Under the pieces are notes generated by a model, which was not told the DNA's origin, did no database searches, and saw only the letters and a program-made list of their open reading frames with translations. A DNA stretch of 53,561 nucleotides from Desulfobacca sp. (GTDB lineage Bacteria; Desulfobacterota; Desulfobaccia; Desulfobaccales; Desulfobaccaceae), in the NCBI GenBank assembly GCA_020725545.1, contig DYEV01000012.1, positions 1-53,561 of the forward strand, written 5' to 3'. The number at the start of each line of letters is the position of its first letter. The first letter of the stretch is position 1. This document shows, in pieces, positions 1 to 8,557 of this stretch. Made by a program: the position numbers and the translations under genes.

Positions 1-106
1 GACGGCCAGCTCTCTTTAACCCTGGCTCAATCTCACCAAACGGCCCCCACCGCGCACCTGCAACCCTGCTCCCAAGAAGGCGGGAGATTTCTGGGTGTCT
101 GTTGAA

Positions 107-135
107 TTGCAAAATAAATCGTCCTATGGTAACAT
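107..135 (+). promoter_or_regulatory. Possible sigma-70 promoter for the Gld-type cassette
   Basis: TTGCAA and TAACAT are separated by 17 bases in an AT-rich stretch ending about 55 bases before the ABC ATPase start. Both boxes are only partial matches to consensus, so this is a weak call. Bases 1-106 show no gene. Confidence 0.3.
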
Positions 136-188
136 CAATTTTTGAAAATTTCCAAGCTCCTTAACTTCCCCCTTTAAAGCCAAAGCCT

Positions 189-1166
189 ATGATCGTCGTC
201 AAAGATTTGACCAAGTATTATGGCGCGTTCGCGGCCATCCAAAACCTAAATTTTGAAGTGGCGGACGGCGAAATCGTCGGATTTTTGGGGCCAAACGCGG
301 CCGGCAAGACCACCACCCTGAAAATCCTGGCCGGGTACATGCCGCCCACCGCTGGCTCGGCCTCGGTCAACGGCCACGACTGCGTCGGCCAATCCCTGGC
401 AGCCCGGCAGTCCCTGGGTTACCTCCCTGAAACCGTGCCGCTCTATCCGGATTTAACGGTAACCCAGTTTCTGGATTTTGCTGCGCATGCCAAGGGTCTG
501 GATCGCCGACAGCGCCGCCGGGAAGTGGCCCGGGCCATTGTCGACTGTTCCTTGGAACAGGTCCAAAATACCCTGATTGCCGTGCTTTCCAAGGGCTTCC
601 GCCAACGGGTCGGGTTGGCCCAGGCCCTTTTGGGACGGCCGCCGCTGCTGATCCTGGATGAACCCACCATCGGCCTGGACCCGGCCCAGATCGTCGAGAT
701 CAGGGAACTCATCCGCCAGTTGGCCGGTGAGCATACCATTATTTTAAGCAGCCACATCCTGCCCGAAGTAAGCCAGCTCTGTCAGCGGGTCATTATCATT
801 AACCGGGGGCAGATTGTGGCCAGCGACACCCCGGCCAACCTCACCCAGCAATTGGGTCACGACGCCCGGATTCACCTGCTGGTGCACGGCCCGGCAAGCC
901 AAGTCCAGGAAACCCTGGCTGCCATCCCCGGGGTCAAACGGGTTCAGAGCAAGGGCGAGGGGGCTTTTACCCTGGAAGCCGATCTGGACACCGAAGTCCG
1001 CCCCGAACTGGCCCGCCGCATCGTCCAGCACGGCTGGAACCTTTTGGAAATGAAGACCCAGGAATTTACCCTGGAAGATGTCTTTATCAACCTGGTGACC
1101 GAGGAGGAAATTGCCGTTGCGGAGCATGGGGAAAGTGTCAGCGAGCACGACGGCCCGCCCCACTAA
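189..1166 (+). CDS. ABC transporter ATP-binding protein, GldA-like
   Basis: This 325-residue protein is the ATPase of an ABC-2 type exporter. A Walker A motif (GPNAAGKTT) lies near residue 35. A signature-like segment (SKGFRQRVGLAQAL) lies near residue 135 and Walker B (LLILDEPTIGLDP) near residue 155, followed by the H-loop SSHIL. About 100 residues after the nucleotide-binding domain form the C-terminal extension typical of GldA/NatA-type ATPases. The permease and auxiliary genes downstream on the same strand (1546-5191) are the expected GldF/GldG partners. A 380-base gap containing a repeat separates them, so co-transcription is uncertain. The substrate is unknown; outside Bacteroidetes such cassettes are usually annotated only as ABC exporters and are not evidence of gliding. 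Confidence 0.9.
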   Translation: MIVVKDLTKYYGAFAAIQNLNFEVADGEIVGFLGPNAAGKTTTLKILAGYMPPTAGSASVNGHDCVGQSLAARQSLGYLPETVPLYPDLTVTQFLDFAAHAKGLDRRQRRREVARAIVDCSLEQVQNTLIAVLSKGFRQRVGLAQALLGRPPLLILDEPTIGLDPAQIVEIRELIRQLAGEHTIILSSHILPEVSQLCQRVIIINRGQIVASDTPANLTQQLGHDARIHLLVHGPASQVQETLAAIPGVKRVQSKGEGAFTLEADLDTEVRPELARRIVQHGWNLLEMKTQEFTLEDVFINLVTEEEIAVAEHGESVSEHDGPPH

Positions 1167-1309
1167 AAAGTAGGAGTTTAAGCGGGAATGCGGGGCCGCC
1201 CTTCTGAAAACTGTTTTTTCTTTCTAATTGCCATGCCTTATATAAGTCGCCCGCGGAGCAGGAAAATTCATGGCAGCTGCGGCTGGCGGGATTGCCCAGG
1301 CTAGAAGCT

Positions 1310-1433
1310 GTTGCAGAACCCAAGAAGTTGTCTCTCTGTCATTCTGAGCGCAGCGAAGAATCTTGTCTTTTCAAATGATTATAGATCCTTCACTTTATTC
1401 AGGATGACATGGAAAGAGGTTTTGCAACAGCCT
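1310..1433. repeat. MITE-like palindromic intergenic repeat
   Basis: The element is bounded by TTGCAGAACC on the left and GGTTTTGCAA on the right, which are imperfect inverted copies. Inside, TGTCATTCTGAGCGCAGCG and a later TTCAGGATGACA also form inverted arms. There is no coding potential. Repeats containing TGTCATTCTGAGCG-type arms are widespread in environmental bacterial genomes. It sits in the 1167-1545 gap between the ABC ATPase and its permease. Confidence 0.6.
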
Positions 1434-1440
1434 GTAGAAT

Positions 1441-1513
1441 GCCTGGACTAGCAACTGATCAATGACTACTGACAACCCAGAACTATGAACCACGAACTGG
1501 CAACAGTGTTTTC
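1441..1513. repeat. Dispersed ACTGACAAC-type low-complexity repeat
   Basis: Imperfect iterations such as ATGACTACTGACAACCC and ACCACGAACTGGCAAC run up to the permease start region. Similar degenerate tracts occur at 15158-15195, 23098-23125, 41826-41876 and 45228-45302. No gene is seen here. Confidence 0.45.
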
Positions 1514-1545
1514 TGAATAATACTAATAATTTCTAAGGCTACACT

Positions 1546-2316
1546 ATGAGCGGTTGTTTAGCAGTCTGGCGGAAAGAACTCACCATTTATTTCGCCACGC
1601 CGATTTTTTATCTGACCGGCTTTTTCTTCCTCCTGCTGGCGGGGTACTTTTTTTACTCCAACCTGGTGTATTACACCGTTCTCAGCTTTCAGGCCGGGCA
1701 GAATCCTTATTTAGCCACCATGCTCAACCCCCTGCAGATGGTCTACCGCCCCTTTTTCGGCAATCTGGCGGTACTCTTTCTCTTTATCGTGCCCTTGTTT
1801 ACCATGCGGCTGATTGCGGAAGAAAAGCGCTCTGGCACCATGGAATTGCTCCTGACCTTTCCATTGACGGATTGGGGGGTTATTTTGGGGAAATTCCTGG
1901 CAGCCCTGGCCCTCTATGCCCTGCTTTTGGCGGTGACCGTGATCTACAGCATTGCCTTCGGTATCATCCTGCCGCTGGATTGGCTGGCTATTGCGGTGGG
2001 CTATTTGGGTCTCCTGCTGTTGGGCGGCGCCTTTCTGGCCCTGGGGCTGTTCAGTTCAGCGTTGACAGAAAACCAGATCATCGCCGCGGTCATTGCCTTC
2101 GGCCTGCTGTTGTTGTTCTGGATCATCGGTTGGTATGAAGAATTGGGGCCGCCAGCCTATCAGGGATTTTTCCGCTACCTTTCCATGATGGGACACTTTG
2201 ACACCTTCAGCCGCGGTGTTGTGGATACGAGGGATATTTTGTATTATTTAGGATTCACCTATTTCTTCCTGTTTCTCACCAAGCGGCAGCTTGAATCCCG
2301 ACAGTGGCGAGGTTAA
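1546..2316 (+). CDS. ABC-2 type transporter permease, GldF-like
   Basis: This 256-residue integral membrane protein has six apparent hydrophobic segments. The pattern after the first helix (MRLIAEEKRSGTMELLLTFP) is the conserved cytoplasmic motif of ABC-2 permeases: arginine/glutamate-rich, then TxELLLT. It is the membrane partner of the ATPase at 189-1166. Its stop codon lies two bases before the start of the GldG-like gene, so the two are translationally coupled. Substrate not predictable. Confidence 0.9.
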   Translation: MSGCLAVWRKELTIYFATPIFYLTGFFFLLLAGYFFYSNLVYYTVLSFQAGQNPYLATMLNPLQMVYRPFFGNLAVLFLFIVPLFTMRLIAEEKRSGTMELLLTFPLTDWGVILGKFLAALALYALLLAVTVIYSIAFGIILPLDWLAIAVGYLGLLLLGGAFLALGLFSSALTENQIIAAVIAFGLLLLFWIIGWYEELGPPAYQGFFRYLSMMGHFDTFSRGVVDTRDILYYLGFTYFFLFLTKRQLESRQWRG

Positions 2317-2318
2317 CC

Positions 2319-3779
2319 ATGGCTCCCCGGAAACTTGCTGACACGACGCGACGCAAACTCCTGTTGGGCTCGGGTTCGGCTGCTTCGGTCGTTATGGTGC
2401 TTGCCATCCTGATTGTTTTGGCCATGTTGGGCGAACGCTACTCCTGGCGTTGGGACGCCACCGCGGACCGGAGCCAATCGCTGAGCAAGATCACCCAGAA
2501 TATTGTGGCAGGGGTGCAGGAACCTTTGACCATAACCGCCTTTCTGCCCGAAGGCCAGGCGGACCGGCAGGCGGCCAAGGAGCTGTTAAACAATTATCAG
2601 CACCAGAATCGCCTCATCACCGTCAAGATCGTCGATCCGGAGCGGAACCCGGCGGAGGCGCAGCAGGCGGGCTATCGCCTGCCCGGCAATATCCTCCTGG
2701 AATATCAAGGCCGGCGGCAGATGGCCAACAGCCCCAGCGAGGAGAATCTTACTGATGCCATCCGCAAACTCTTAAATCCGCGCCCCAAAATCGTCGCTTT
2801 CCTCACCGGCCACGGCGAGCGGGGGGCCAAGGAGACGGAGCCGGGAAGTTTTTCCCTGGCCCGCCAAGCCTTGGGCAATGAGGGTTTTGACGTCCAGGAC
2901 CTCAATCTCCTGACCAATCCCCAGGTGCCGGCCGAGGCGGTGGCGGTCATCCTGGCCGGACCGGAAAAGCCCCTCTTCCCCAACGAAGTCAAGGCGCTGC
3001 AGGACTACCTGAACCGGGGCGGACGGGTTCTGGTCTTACTGGAGCCCCACAAAGACGCCGGCCTGAAGGATTTCCTGGCCGGGTTCGGCATTGTCCTGGA
3101 CGACCGCCTGATCCTGGACGACAACCAGGTCAGCCGGGCTCTGGGGGCCAGTCTGACCATGCCCCTGGTTATCCAATACGGCAATCACCGGATCACCCAG
3201 GAGTTCAGCAATCTGGTGACCATCTTCCCCATGGCCCGGCCCCTGTTCCTGGCCAAAGAACTTCCCGCCGACATCCGCCTGACGCCTCTGGCCATGACCA
3301 CCAAGACCAGTTGGGCCAAAGCCGGCCAGGATTGGCTCAAACAGGGGAAAGCGGACTTTCATCCGGACCAGGACCTGAAAGGCCCTTTCACCCTGGCGGT
3401 GCTGGCCGAAAAGCGACTGCCCCAGAAGGCAACGCCGGAACAGCAGGGCGGCCAGGAGGCAGCCAAGCCCGAAGCCGAGACCAAGCCCGCCTCAAAAGAG
3501 GAGAAGACGGCCTATCTGGCCGTGTTCGGCAATGTCCGCTTTGCGGATAACAATTATTTCAATCTCTCGGCCAACGGCGATTTTTTCCTGAATACCGTTA
3601 ATTTCTTGGCCGACGAGGGCAGGCAGATCACCATCCGCAGCACCGAGAAAAAGACCCAGCCATTGCTCCTGACCGGGTACCAAGGTTGGGGCCTGCTTCT
3701 GGTCTGTCTGGTCTTTATCCCCTTGGCCATCATTATCGTCGGCGTCAGTGCCTATCTAAGGCGGAGGGCCCGGCGATGA
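2319..3779 (+). CDS. GldG-like ABC transporter auxiliary protein
   Basis: This 486-residue protein has an N-terminal membrane segment (about residues 20-40), a large extracytoplasmic domain and a C-terminal membrane segment followed by an arginine-rich tail (YLRRRARR). This is the layout of the ABC-type auxiliary family that includes GldG (GldG/ABC_transp_aux domains). The extracytoplasmic part has the expected VAFLTGHGERG motif near residue 160. A low-complexity Glu/Ala/Lys linker lies near residues 370-395. ATG at 2319 is chosen over GTG at 2304 because it sits just after the permease stop and follows a purine-rich GGCGAGG. Its own stop overlaps the next start (ATGA). Confidence 0.85.
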   Translation: MAPRKLADTTRRKLLLGSGSAASVVMVLAILIVLAMLGERYSWRWDATADRSQSLSKITQNIVAGVQEPLTITAFLPEGQADRQAAKELLNNYQHQNRLITVKIVDPERNPAEAQQAGYRLPGNILLEYQGRRQMANSPSEENLTDAIRKLLNPRPKIVAFLTGHGERGAKETEPGSFSLARQALGNEGFDVQDLNLLTNPQVPAEAVAVILAGPEKPLFPNEVKALQDYLNRGGRVLVLLEPHKDAGLKDFLAGFGIVLDDRLILDDNQVSRALGASLTMPLVIQYGNHRITQEFSNLVTIFPMARPLFLAKELPADIRLTPLAMTTKTSWAKAGQDWLKQGKADFHPDQDLKGPFTLAVLAEKRLPQKATPEQQGGQEAAKPEAETKPASKEEKTAYLAVFGNVRFADNNYFNLSANGDFFLNTVNFLADEGRQITIRSTEKKTQPLLLTGYQGWGLLLVCLVFIPLAIIIVGVSAYLRRRARR

Positions 3780-5191
3780 GCGGCAAGAAACTTCTGGTTT
3801 ACCTGGCCGTCCTGGTGCTAGTGGTGGGCGGTTATCTTTTCTCGGAGTATTATCAATCCCGGCAAACCGCCCAGGAGAAGGCCAGCAAGCAGGTCTTCCA
3901 GCTCAAAACCGCTGATCTGCAGAAAATTATTTTAAAGAGTGACAAGGGTGAAATTCACCTGGAAAAGGAAACGGCCCCTCCGCCGGAAGAAAGCTCGGCC
4001 CCCGCGCCGGCACCGCCCGGAGCAACCCCGGAGGTCCGATGGCGCCTGAGCAACCCCATTGCCGCGGCTACCGATGAGTTGACCATGACATCTTTGCTGA
4101 CGGCCCTGGCCGATCTGAAGGTGGAGCGCCGTCTCGAGGCCGTGTCCGCCGATCGCCTCAAAGAATTCGGTCTGGACAAGCCGATTTTTTCCCTGGAATT
4201 TACAGCCGCCGGCGCCTCCCACCAACTCCGCTTCGGACACAAGGTCCCCGGCAGCCAACTTATCTACGCCCAAGCCGATGATGATCCCCGCATCCTGGTG
4301 CTGCGTCAGTCCGACAAGGAGACTCTGGATCGCACCCTGACGGCCTTGCGGGCCAAAAACATCTTTACCCTGAAGCCGGCCGAGGTCACGGAACTGCGGC
4401 TGGTGCGGGGCCAGGAGAAGCTCGTCCTCCAGAAAACCGGCCCCGGCGTCTGGTCCCCGGCCGCCCCATTGCAGGTCAAACTCCGGGAAGACCGGCTCAA
4501 CACCCTGCTGGGACAGCTCACGATCGCCAGGGCGGTGGAGTTTGTCGCCGAGAAGACCGAAGACCTGAAAAAATACGGCCTGGCCCCCTCCCCTACCCTG
4601 CGCCTGACCCTGCGGCGGGATGGCCGGGAAGAGACTCTGCTCATCGGCGGTCAACAGGGCGACCGGTATTACGCCCAAGTAGCCGGCAAGGCGCCGATTT
4701 TTCTGATAGATAAATCTCTGGTGGAAAAGCTCCCGGCCTCCTCTGACGCCCTGGAGGACCGACGTCTCTGGACCGGTCCGGAAGGCGACGTCCAGAAGAT
4801 CACCTGGGGGCCACCGGAACGGCAGACGGTGGCAGTCCGGGACAAGGACGGCTGGACCATCCAGACCGGGGACCAGGAAACGGTTCAACAATCAGCCATG
4901 AAGATGAACCTGGCCTTCTGGCGCCTCAAAGAACTGGAATTTAGCCGCTTCTTGAAAAACAGCGCTGACCTGGAGAAGATCACGCCCGTTTTTACAATCC
5001 AGCTTTTGGGGGCGGAGAATATCCCTCTCTTCCGCCTGGCCGTGTTTAATGGGGAAAAAGACCCGATCCAGGTGATGTTCACGGTCGGCGATAAGACTCA
5101 GGCAGCTACCGTCTCTTCCCAAGCCCTCACTGAAGTGCAAGAGTTGCTGAACCGCTTGGCCACGCCGGACAAGGCCGGCGGCAATCCCTAA
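3776..5191 (+). CDS. DUF4340 domain-containing protein
   Basis: This 471-residue protein has one N-terminal membrane anchor (LLVYLAVLVLVVGGYLF), so the rest should be periplasmic. The body contains repeated modules with the DUF4340 pattern, such as LKEFGLDKP near residue 125 and LKKYGLAPSP near residue 265. A Pro/Ala-rich linker lies near residue 70. DUF4340 proteins commonly follow GldF/GldG-type genes. The start at 3776 overlaps the previous stop (ATGA) and has AAGGCGGAGG upstream. It is the last gene of the cassette. Biochemical function is unknown. Confidence 0.85.
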   Translation: MSGKKLLVYLAVLVLVVGGYLFSEYYQSRQTAQEKASKQVFQLKTADLQKIILKSDKGEIHLEKETAPPPEESSAPAPAPPGATPEVRWRLSNPIAAATDELTMTSLLTALADLKVERRLEAVSADRLKEFGLDKPIFSLEFTAAGASHQLRFGHKVPGSQLIYAQADDDPRILVLRQSDKETLDRTLTALRAKNIFTLKPAEVTELRLVRGQEKLVLQKTGPGVWSPAAPLQVKLREDRLNTLLGQLTIARAVEFVAEKTEDLKKYGLAPSPTLRLTLRRDGREETLLIGGQQGDRYYAQVAGKAPIFLIDKSLVEKLPASSDALEDRRLWTGPEGDVQKITWGPPERQTVAVRDKDGWTIQTGDQETVQQSAMKMNLAFWRLKELEFSRFLKNSADLEKITPVFTIQLLGAENIPLFRLAVFNGEKDPIQVMFTVGDKTQAATVSSQALTEVQELLNRLATPDKAGGNP

Positions 5192-5282
5192 AAGTCATTC
5201 AAAAATCCTGTGGTTTTTTGCAAGCCAACCGGACAGGAAGCAAGCCTGCGGCTCGCCTGAAAAGTTTTGGGGAGAAAACGAC

Positions 5283-5313
5283 AAAGGCGGTTGCCGAAGG
5301 GGCAGCCGCCTTT
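5283..5313. terminator. Bidirectional hairpin terminator between convergent operons
   Basis: AAAGGCGG, one unpaired base, TGCC, a short loop, then GGCA and CCGCCTTT form a GC-rich stem. Read on the minus strand it is followed by TTTGTCGTTTT. It lies between the convergent ends of the DUF4340 gene (5191) and hdrCB (5345). Confidence 0.7.
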
Positions 5314-5344
5314 GGTTGTTCCCTGCTGGTCAGCAGCGGGTTGG

Positions 5345-6670
5345 TTACACCACGAATTCCGTCTCATCCCATTCCGGGATATTCACTTCCTTGAGATCAT
5401 CCATCAAGTAGGTGCGCTCGTTGCGGCAGAGCACTCCCAGGGACAGGCAGATGATGGTCCACAGATGTACGACGCCGAAATGTTTGGGGGCATGTTCGGA
5501 CAGTTCGTGGATCTGGGAGTGGCAGTTGTGACAGGGAGCAATACAATAATCGGCCTTTGTCTCAATGATCTGATCCAGCTTCTTCTGACCGTAGGCCAAC
5601 CGTTGTTCGTTGTAACCGCTCTGCAGGAAGCCGCCGCCCCCGCCGCAGCAGTAGTTGTTGGACATGTTGGGGGTCATATCCACAAAGTTCTCTTCCCCCA
5701 CAACGGATTTGACCACAAAGCGTAAATCCCGAGCGCATTCATCACCAAAGCTTTTGCGGATGATGTTGCAAGGGTCTTGGACGGTGAATTTGATTTTGAG
5801 GTTTTTGTTCCAGTCGGAATTGACCTTCAGCTTCCCTTCCCGGATCCATTTGGCGTACCAGGTATAGATGCTGACAATGTCAATCTTGTGAGGCAGGTTG
5901 AATTTTTGCTGTCCGGCCCGGACAGCGTATGTGATGTGCCCTCACTCGGTGTTGAGGAAGACTTTGCACCCCAACTCCACGGCCTGATCCAAGGCCAGCT
6001 TGGTCAGATGTTTCCAGGCCTCGTCATCGGCTAGGAACATGCAGTAGTTTTCACCGCCCCAGCCTTTGCTGGGATAGGTCCAGTCAGCGCCGACAATGTG
6101 CAATATTTTCCAAAGGGGTCCTAATTCATCGGGTTCGGTCACCGGCTCCCGGGAGTTTTGGTTAAGGCAAAAATACGCCCCTTTTTTATCAATGGGGGCT
6201 TCCAGGGTTTCGAAGCCAGGCTGCTCCCGAATGGCTTCGGCCACATCGTTGACGATAAACTCGAAATCTTCCGGCCGGGCCGCCATAGCGCTGCCGCAAT
6301 CGGTGCTCAAGGCTGCATCACAGGAGCGCAGGATTCCTCGGGGCCGCTGTTCCCGGGGCCAGGAGGCCCGCATGTTGTAGACCAACTGAGGAATGTTGAC
6401 GTTCATGGGGCAGGCATGCACACAGCGGCCGCACATGCTGCACATCCAGGCCCAGGGGGTCTTTTTCAGTTCTTCATCCATGCCCAGGGCCGCCATGCGC
6501 ACCACTTTGCGGGGGTCCATACCCTCCAGACCGGTGGCCGGACAACCGGCCGCACACGTCCCACAGGTCAGACAGGCATTGAGATTACCGCCGTCCGGCA
6601 GCTTCTCCATGACAATGTCTTTGAAGGACTTGCCCTCTCGCTTGGTTAACACTAAGGGTTCTTCTGCCAT
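5345..6670 (-). CDS. Selenocysteine-containing HdrC-HdrB-type Fe-S oxidoreductase (HdrD/DsrK-like)
   Basis: This is one 441-residue protein read through an in-frame TGA (5944-5942) as selenocysteine 243. The N-terminal HdrC-like part has two 4Fe-4S motifs (C33-x2-C-x2-C-x3-CP and C77-x2-C-x2-C-x3-CP). The C-terminal part has two HdrB/CCG-type domains. In the first the usual CCG is GEN and the terminal ligand is Sec in TEUGH, where HdrD/DsrK relatives have ECGH. The second is intact (C301, C341-C342-G, C380-x2-C383). The frame stays open and homologous on both sides of the TGA, and a SECIS-like hairpin follows. ATG at 6670 has AAGGATGG upstream. It lies 174 bases behind metF and probably forms the heterodisulfide-reductase-like half of the HdrA/MvhD complex. 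A simple gene caller would split it at the TGA. Confidence 0.85.
5908..5944 (-). promoter_or_regulatory. Sec UGA codon and SECIS-like hairpin in hdrCB
   Basis: After the TGA (5944-5942) come 15 bases, then GCTGTCC, loop GGGCC, and GGACAGC. This is a perfect 7-bp stem whose G-starting loop begins 22 bases after the UGA. Bacterial SECIS elements lie inside the coding region at about this distance with G in the apical loop. Confidence 0.75.
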
Positions 6671-6844
6671 AATGCCATCCTTATGTTAAAAATACTTGGG
6701 TAAGTTGCCTTTGCCGAAATTTTGTTTATACCTATAATACTCTCTTTTTTTGGCAAAGTCAATAATTAGGGCTCCCGATCACGCCGTAGGACACGTTGTG
6801 CCAGGGTGACCGGAAGCCTGAATGGGTAGTTTGCTGCTGCCCTC

Positions 6845-7777
6845 TTAGACCTGCGGCCGTGGGTAGAGGCCGCCGCCTTTGACCAGTTCGGGGACCTTTT
6901 CTTCCCACTCAATGGCCATGATGTGGAAACCCCGGACGCCGGGGACTTCCTTGAGCTCCTGGATCATTTCAATGGCCATCTTGATGCCTTCCTCGGCCTG
7001 CTTCTCTTTGGGCACGCCTTTGAGGCGGTCGATGAGATTATCCGGCACATCCATGCCCGGCACCTTGGTCTTCATGTAGCGGGCCATGCCCAGGCTCTTG
7101 AAGGGGGTAATGCCGGCCATGATGTAAGCCTTGTCGGTATACCCCTTATCCACGGCGATCTTCATCCATTCCTTGAATTTGGGAATGTTATAGATACATT
7201 GGGTCTGAATGAATTCCGCGCCGGCGGCGATCTTTTTGCCCAGACGCAGGGCCCGCAGTTCCACGTTAGGCCCGGCAAAGGGGTTTTCCGCGGCGCCGAT
7301 GAAGATCTGGGGCCGGACTTTCATCTCAAAGCCGCTGAGGAGTTTGCCTTCATCCCGCATCAGCTTAACGGTCTGGATCAGCTGCACGGAATCCAGATCA
7401 AAGACATTGGCGGACATGGGATGGTCGCCAAAGGTCTGGTGATCGCCCGTTAAACAGAGCATATTATGGATGCCGAAGGAAGCGGCGCCCAGAATGTCGC
7501 TCTGCATGGCAATGCGGTTGCGATCCCGGGTGGTCATCTGCAGGACCGGTTCGATGCCCATCTGTTTCAGACGGATGCAGGACGCCAGACTGCAGAGCCG
7601 CACCACGGAGGTCTGGTTGTCGGTGACATTGACGGCATCCACATAGTCCTTGATGAGGTGGCCCTTGTGTTCAATTTCGGCCCCGTCCGCCCCCCGGGGC
7701 GGGCCGACCTCCGAGGTGACGCCAAGATGGCCGGCAGCCATGATTTTCTCTAATTTACTTGGTGTTCTAGGTTCCAT
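6845..7777 (-). CDS. metF: Methylenetetrahydrofolate reductase (MetF)
   Basis: This 310-residue TIM-barrel flavoprotein interconverts 5,10-methylene-THF and 5-methyl-THF in the Wood-Ljungdahl pathway. Family features include the early SEVGPPRGAD segment, a QMTTRDRNR motif, LTGDH near residue 110 and AEFIQTQ near residue 190. The length suits the acetogen/sulfate-reducer type, which lacks the regulatory domain of eukaryotic enzymes. ATG at 7777 is preceded by AGAGGAAGAG. It lies 63 bases downstream of metV in the hdrA-mvhD-metV-metF series. This context indicates an enzyme whose electrons pass through Hdr/MvhD proteins instead of a simple NAD(P)H-dependent MetF. Confidence 0.93.
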   Translation of the reverse strand: MEPRTPSKLEKIMAAGHLGVTSEVGPPRGADGAEIEHKGHLIKDYVDAVNVTDNQTSVVRLCSLASCIRLKQMGIEPVLQMTTRDRNRIAMQSDILGAASFGIHNMLCLTGDHQTFGDHPMSANVFDLDSVQLIQTVKLMRDEGKLLSGFEMKVRPQIFIGAAENPFAGPNVELRALRLGKKIAAGAEFIQTQCIYNIPKFKEWMKIAVDKGYTDKAYIMAGITPFKSLGMARYMKTKVPGMDVPDNLIDRLKGVPKEKQAEEGIKMAIEMIQELKEVPGVRGFHIMAIEWEEKVPELVKGGGLYPRPQV

Positions 7778-7840
7778 GCACTCTTCCTCTCTAAGCTATC
7801 CTGACAGGGGCCGGTTTTACAGCCGGCCCCAGGCTAAGCC

Positions 7841-8539
7841 TTATGAATGGGCGCTGCCGTGCTGCGGCTCGGCTTTGCGCAAGTCTTCCCGAATAATCAC
7901 CCGGGGGCCGCCGTCCCGGCTGGTCCGCCAGTTCTTGGGGTCCACCGGTTTGGTGAAGGAGTCCACCTGACCCAACTTTTCCAGGCGTTCATAGATAAGA
8001 TGCCAGCCGCAGGGGGTGTCTTTGCTGATTTCGCATTTGCCGGCCTCGGAGCCGCCGCACGGTCCGTTCAGCATCCGTTTGGAGCAGCGGGCAATGGGGC
8101 AGATGCCGCCGGTGCTGGCCAACACACATTGGCCACAGCCGGCGCAGCGCTCTTCAAAGATGCCACGATCGGCGTTGATCCCCATGAAATGGGTATCGAC
8201 ACCCGGAAAAACGATCTTATCATTATACATTTCGGTGAGATACTGGATGCCGCAGCCACAGGCGATGGAGATGACGGCATCGGCGTTCTCCACCATATCT
8301 TTTAATTCCGCCAGATACTCTTTGTCGCACTGCCGGGTTATGGTGGTTTCCACGACTTCGTGGTCCTTGCCAGCCTGGGTGTAATACAGGCGCAGGGCCG
8401 AGCCCAGGACTTTGGCTTCTTTCATGCCGCCGGCCTCGCAGACGGTGACGCAGCCATCGCAGCCGGCTACCAGGATTTTGTTGAAGTCTTTGACATAGTT
8501 GATAATTTCTTCCAATGGTTTTGGTGTTGCCTTAATCAT
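7841..8539 (-). CDS. metV: MetV-type methylenetetrahydrofolate reductase partner
   Basis: This 232-residue Cys-rich protein matches the MetV/MTHFR C-terminal family that pairs with MetF in acetogens. An N-terminal segment (AGCDGCVTVCEAGG, about residues 25-38) resembles the corrinoid/HdrB-like start. The C-terminal half has CAGCGQC followed by CPIARCSKRMLNGPCGG, the zinc and 4Fe-4S Cys signature of MetV. TAGGAGG precedes the ATG at 8539, 18 bases after the mvhD stop. MetV is thought to carry electrons between the flavin of MetF and partner proteins, here most likely HdrA/MvhD (inference from the operon). Confidence 0.88.
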   Translation of the reverse strand: MIKATPKPLEEIINYVKDFNKILVAGCDGCVTVCEAGGMKEAKVLGSALRLYYTQAGKDHEVVETTITRQCDKEYLAELKDMVENADAVISIACGCGIQYLTEMYNDKIVFPGVDTHFMGINADRGIFEERCAGCGQCVLASTGGICPIARCSKRMLNGPCGGSEAGKCEISKDTPCGWHLIYERLEKLGQVDSFTKPVDPKNWRTSRDGGPRVIIREDLRKAEPQHGSAHS

Positions 8540-8557
8540 CAGGCTGCCTCCTAAAGC

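Noticed and set aside
5345-5716. Separate small CCG-domain gene behind hdrCB
   Set aside because: It is the second half of hdrCB in the same frame; the stop between the halves is a UGA at a conserved Cys position with a SECIS-like hairpin.
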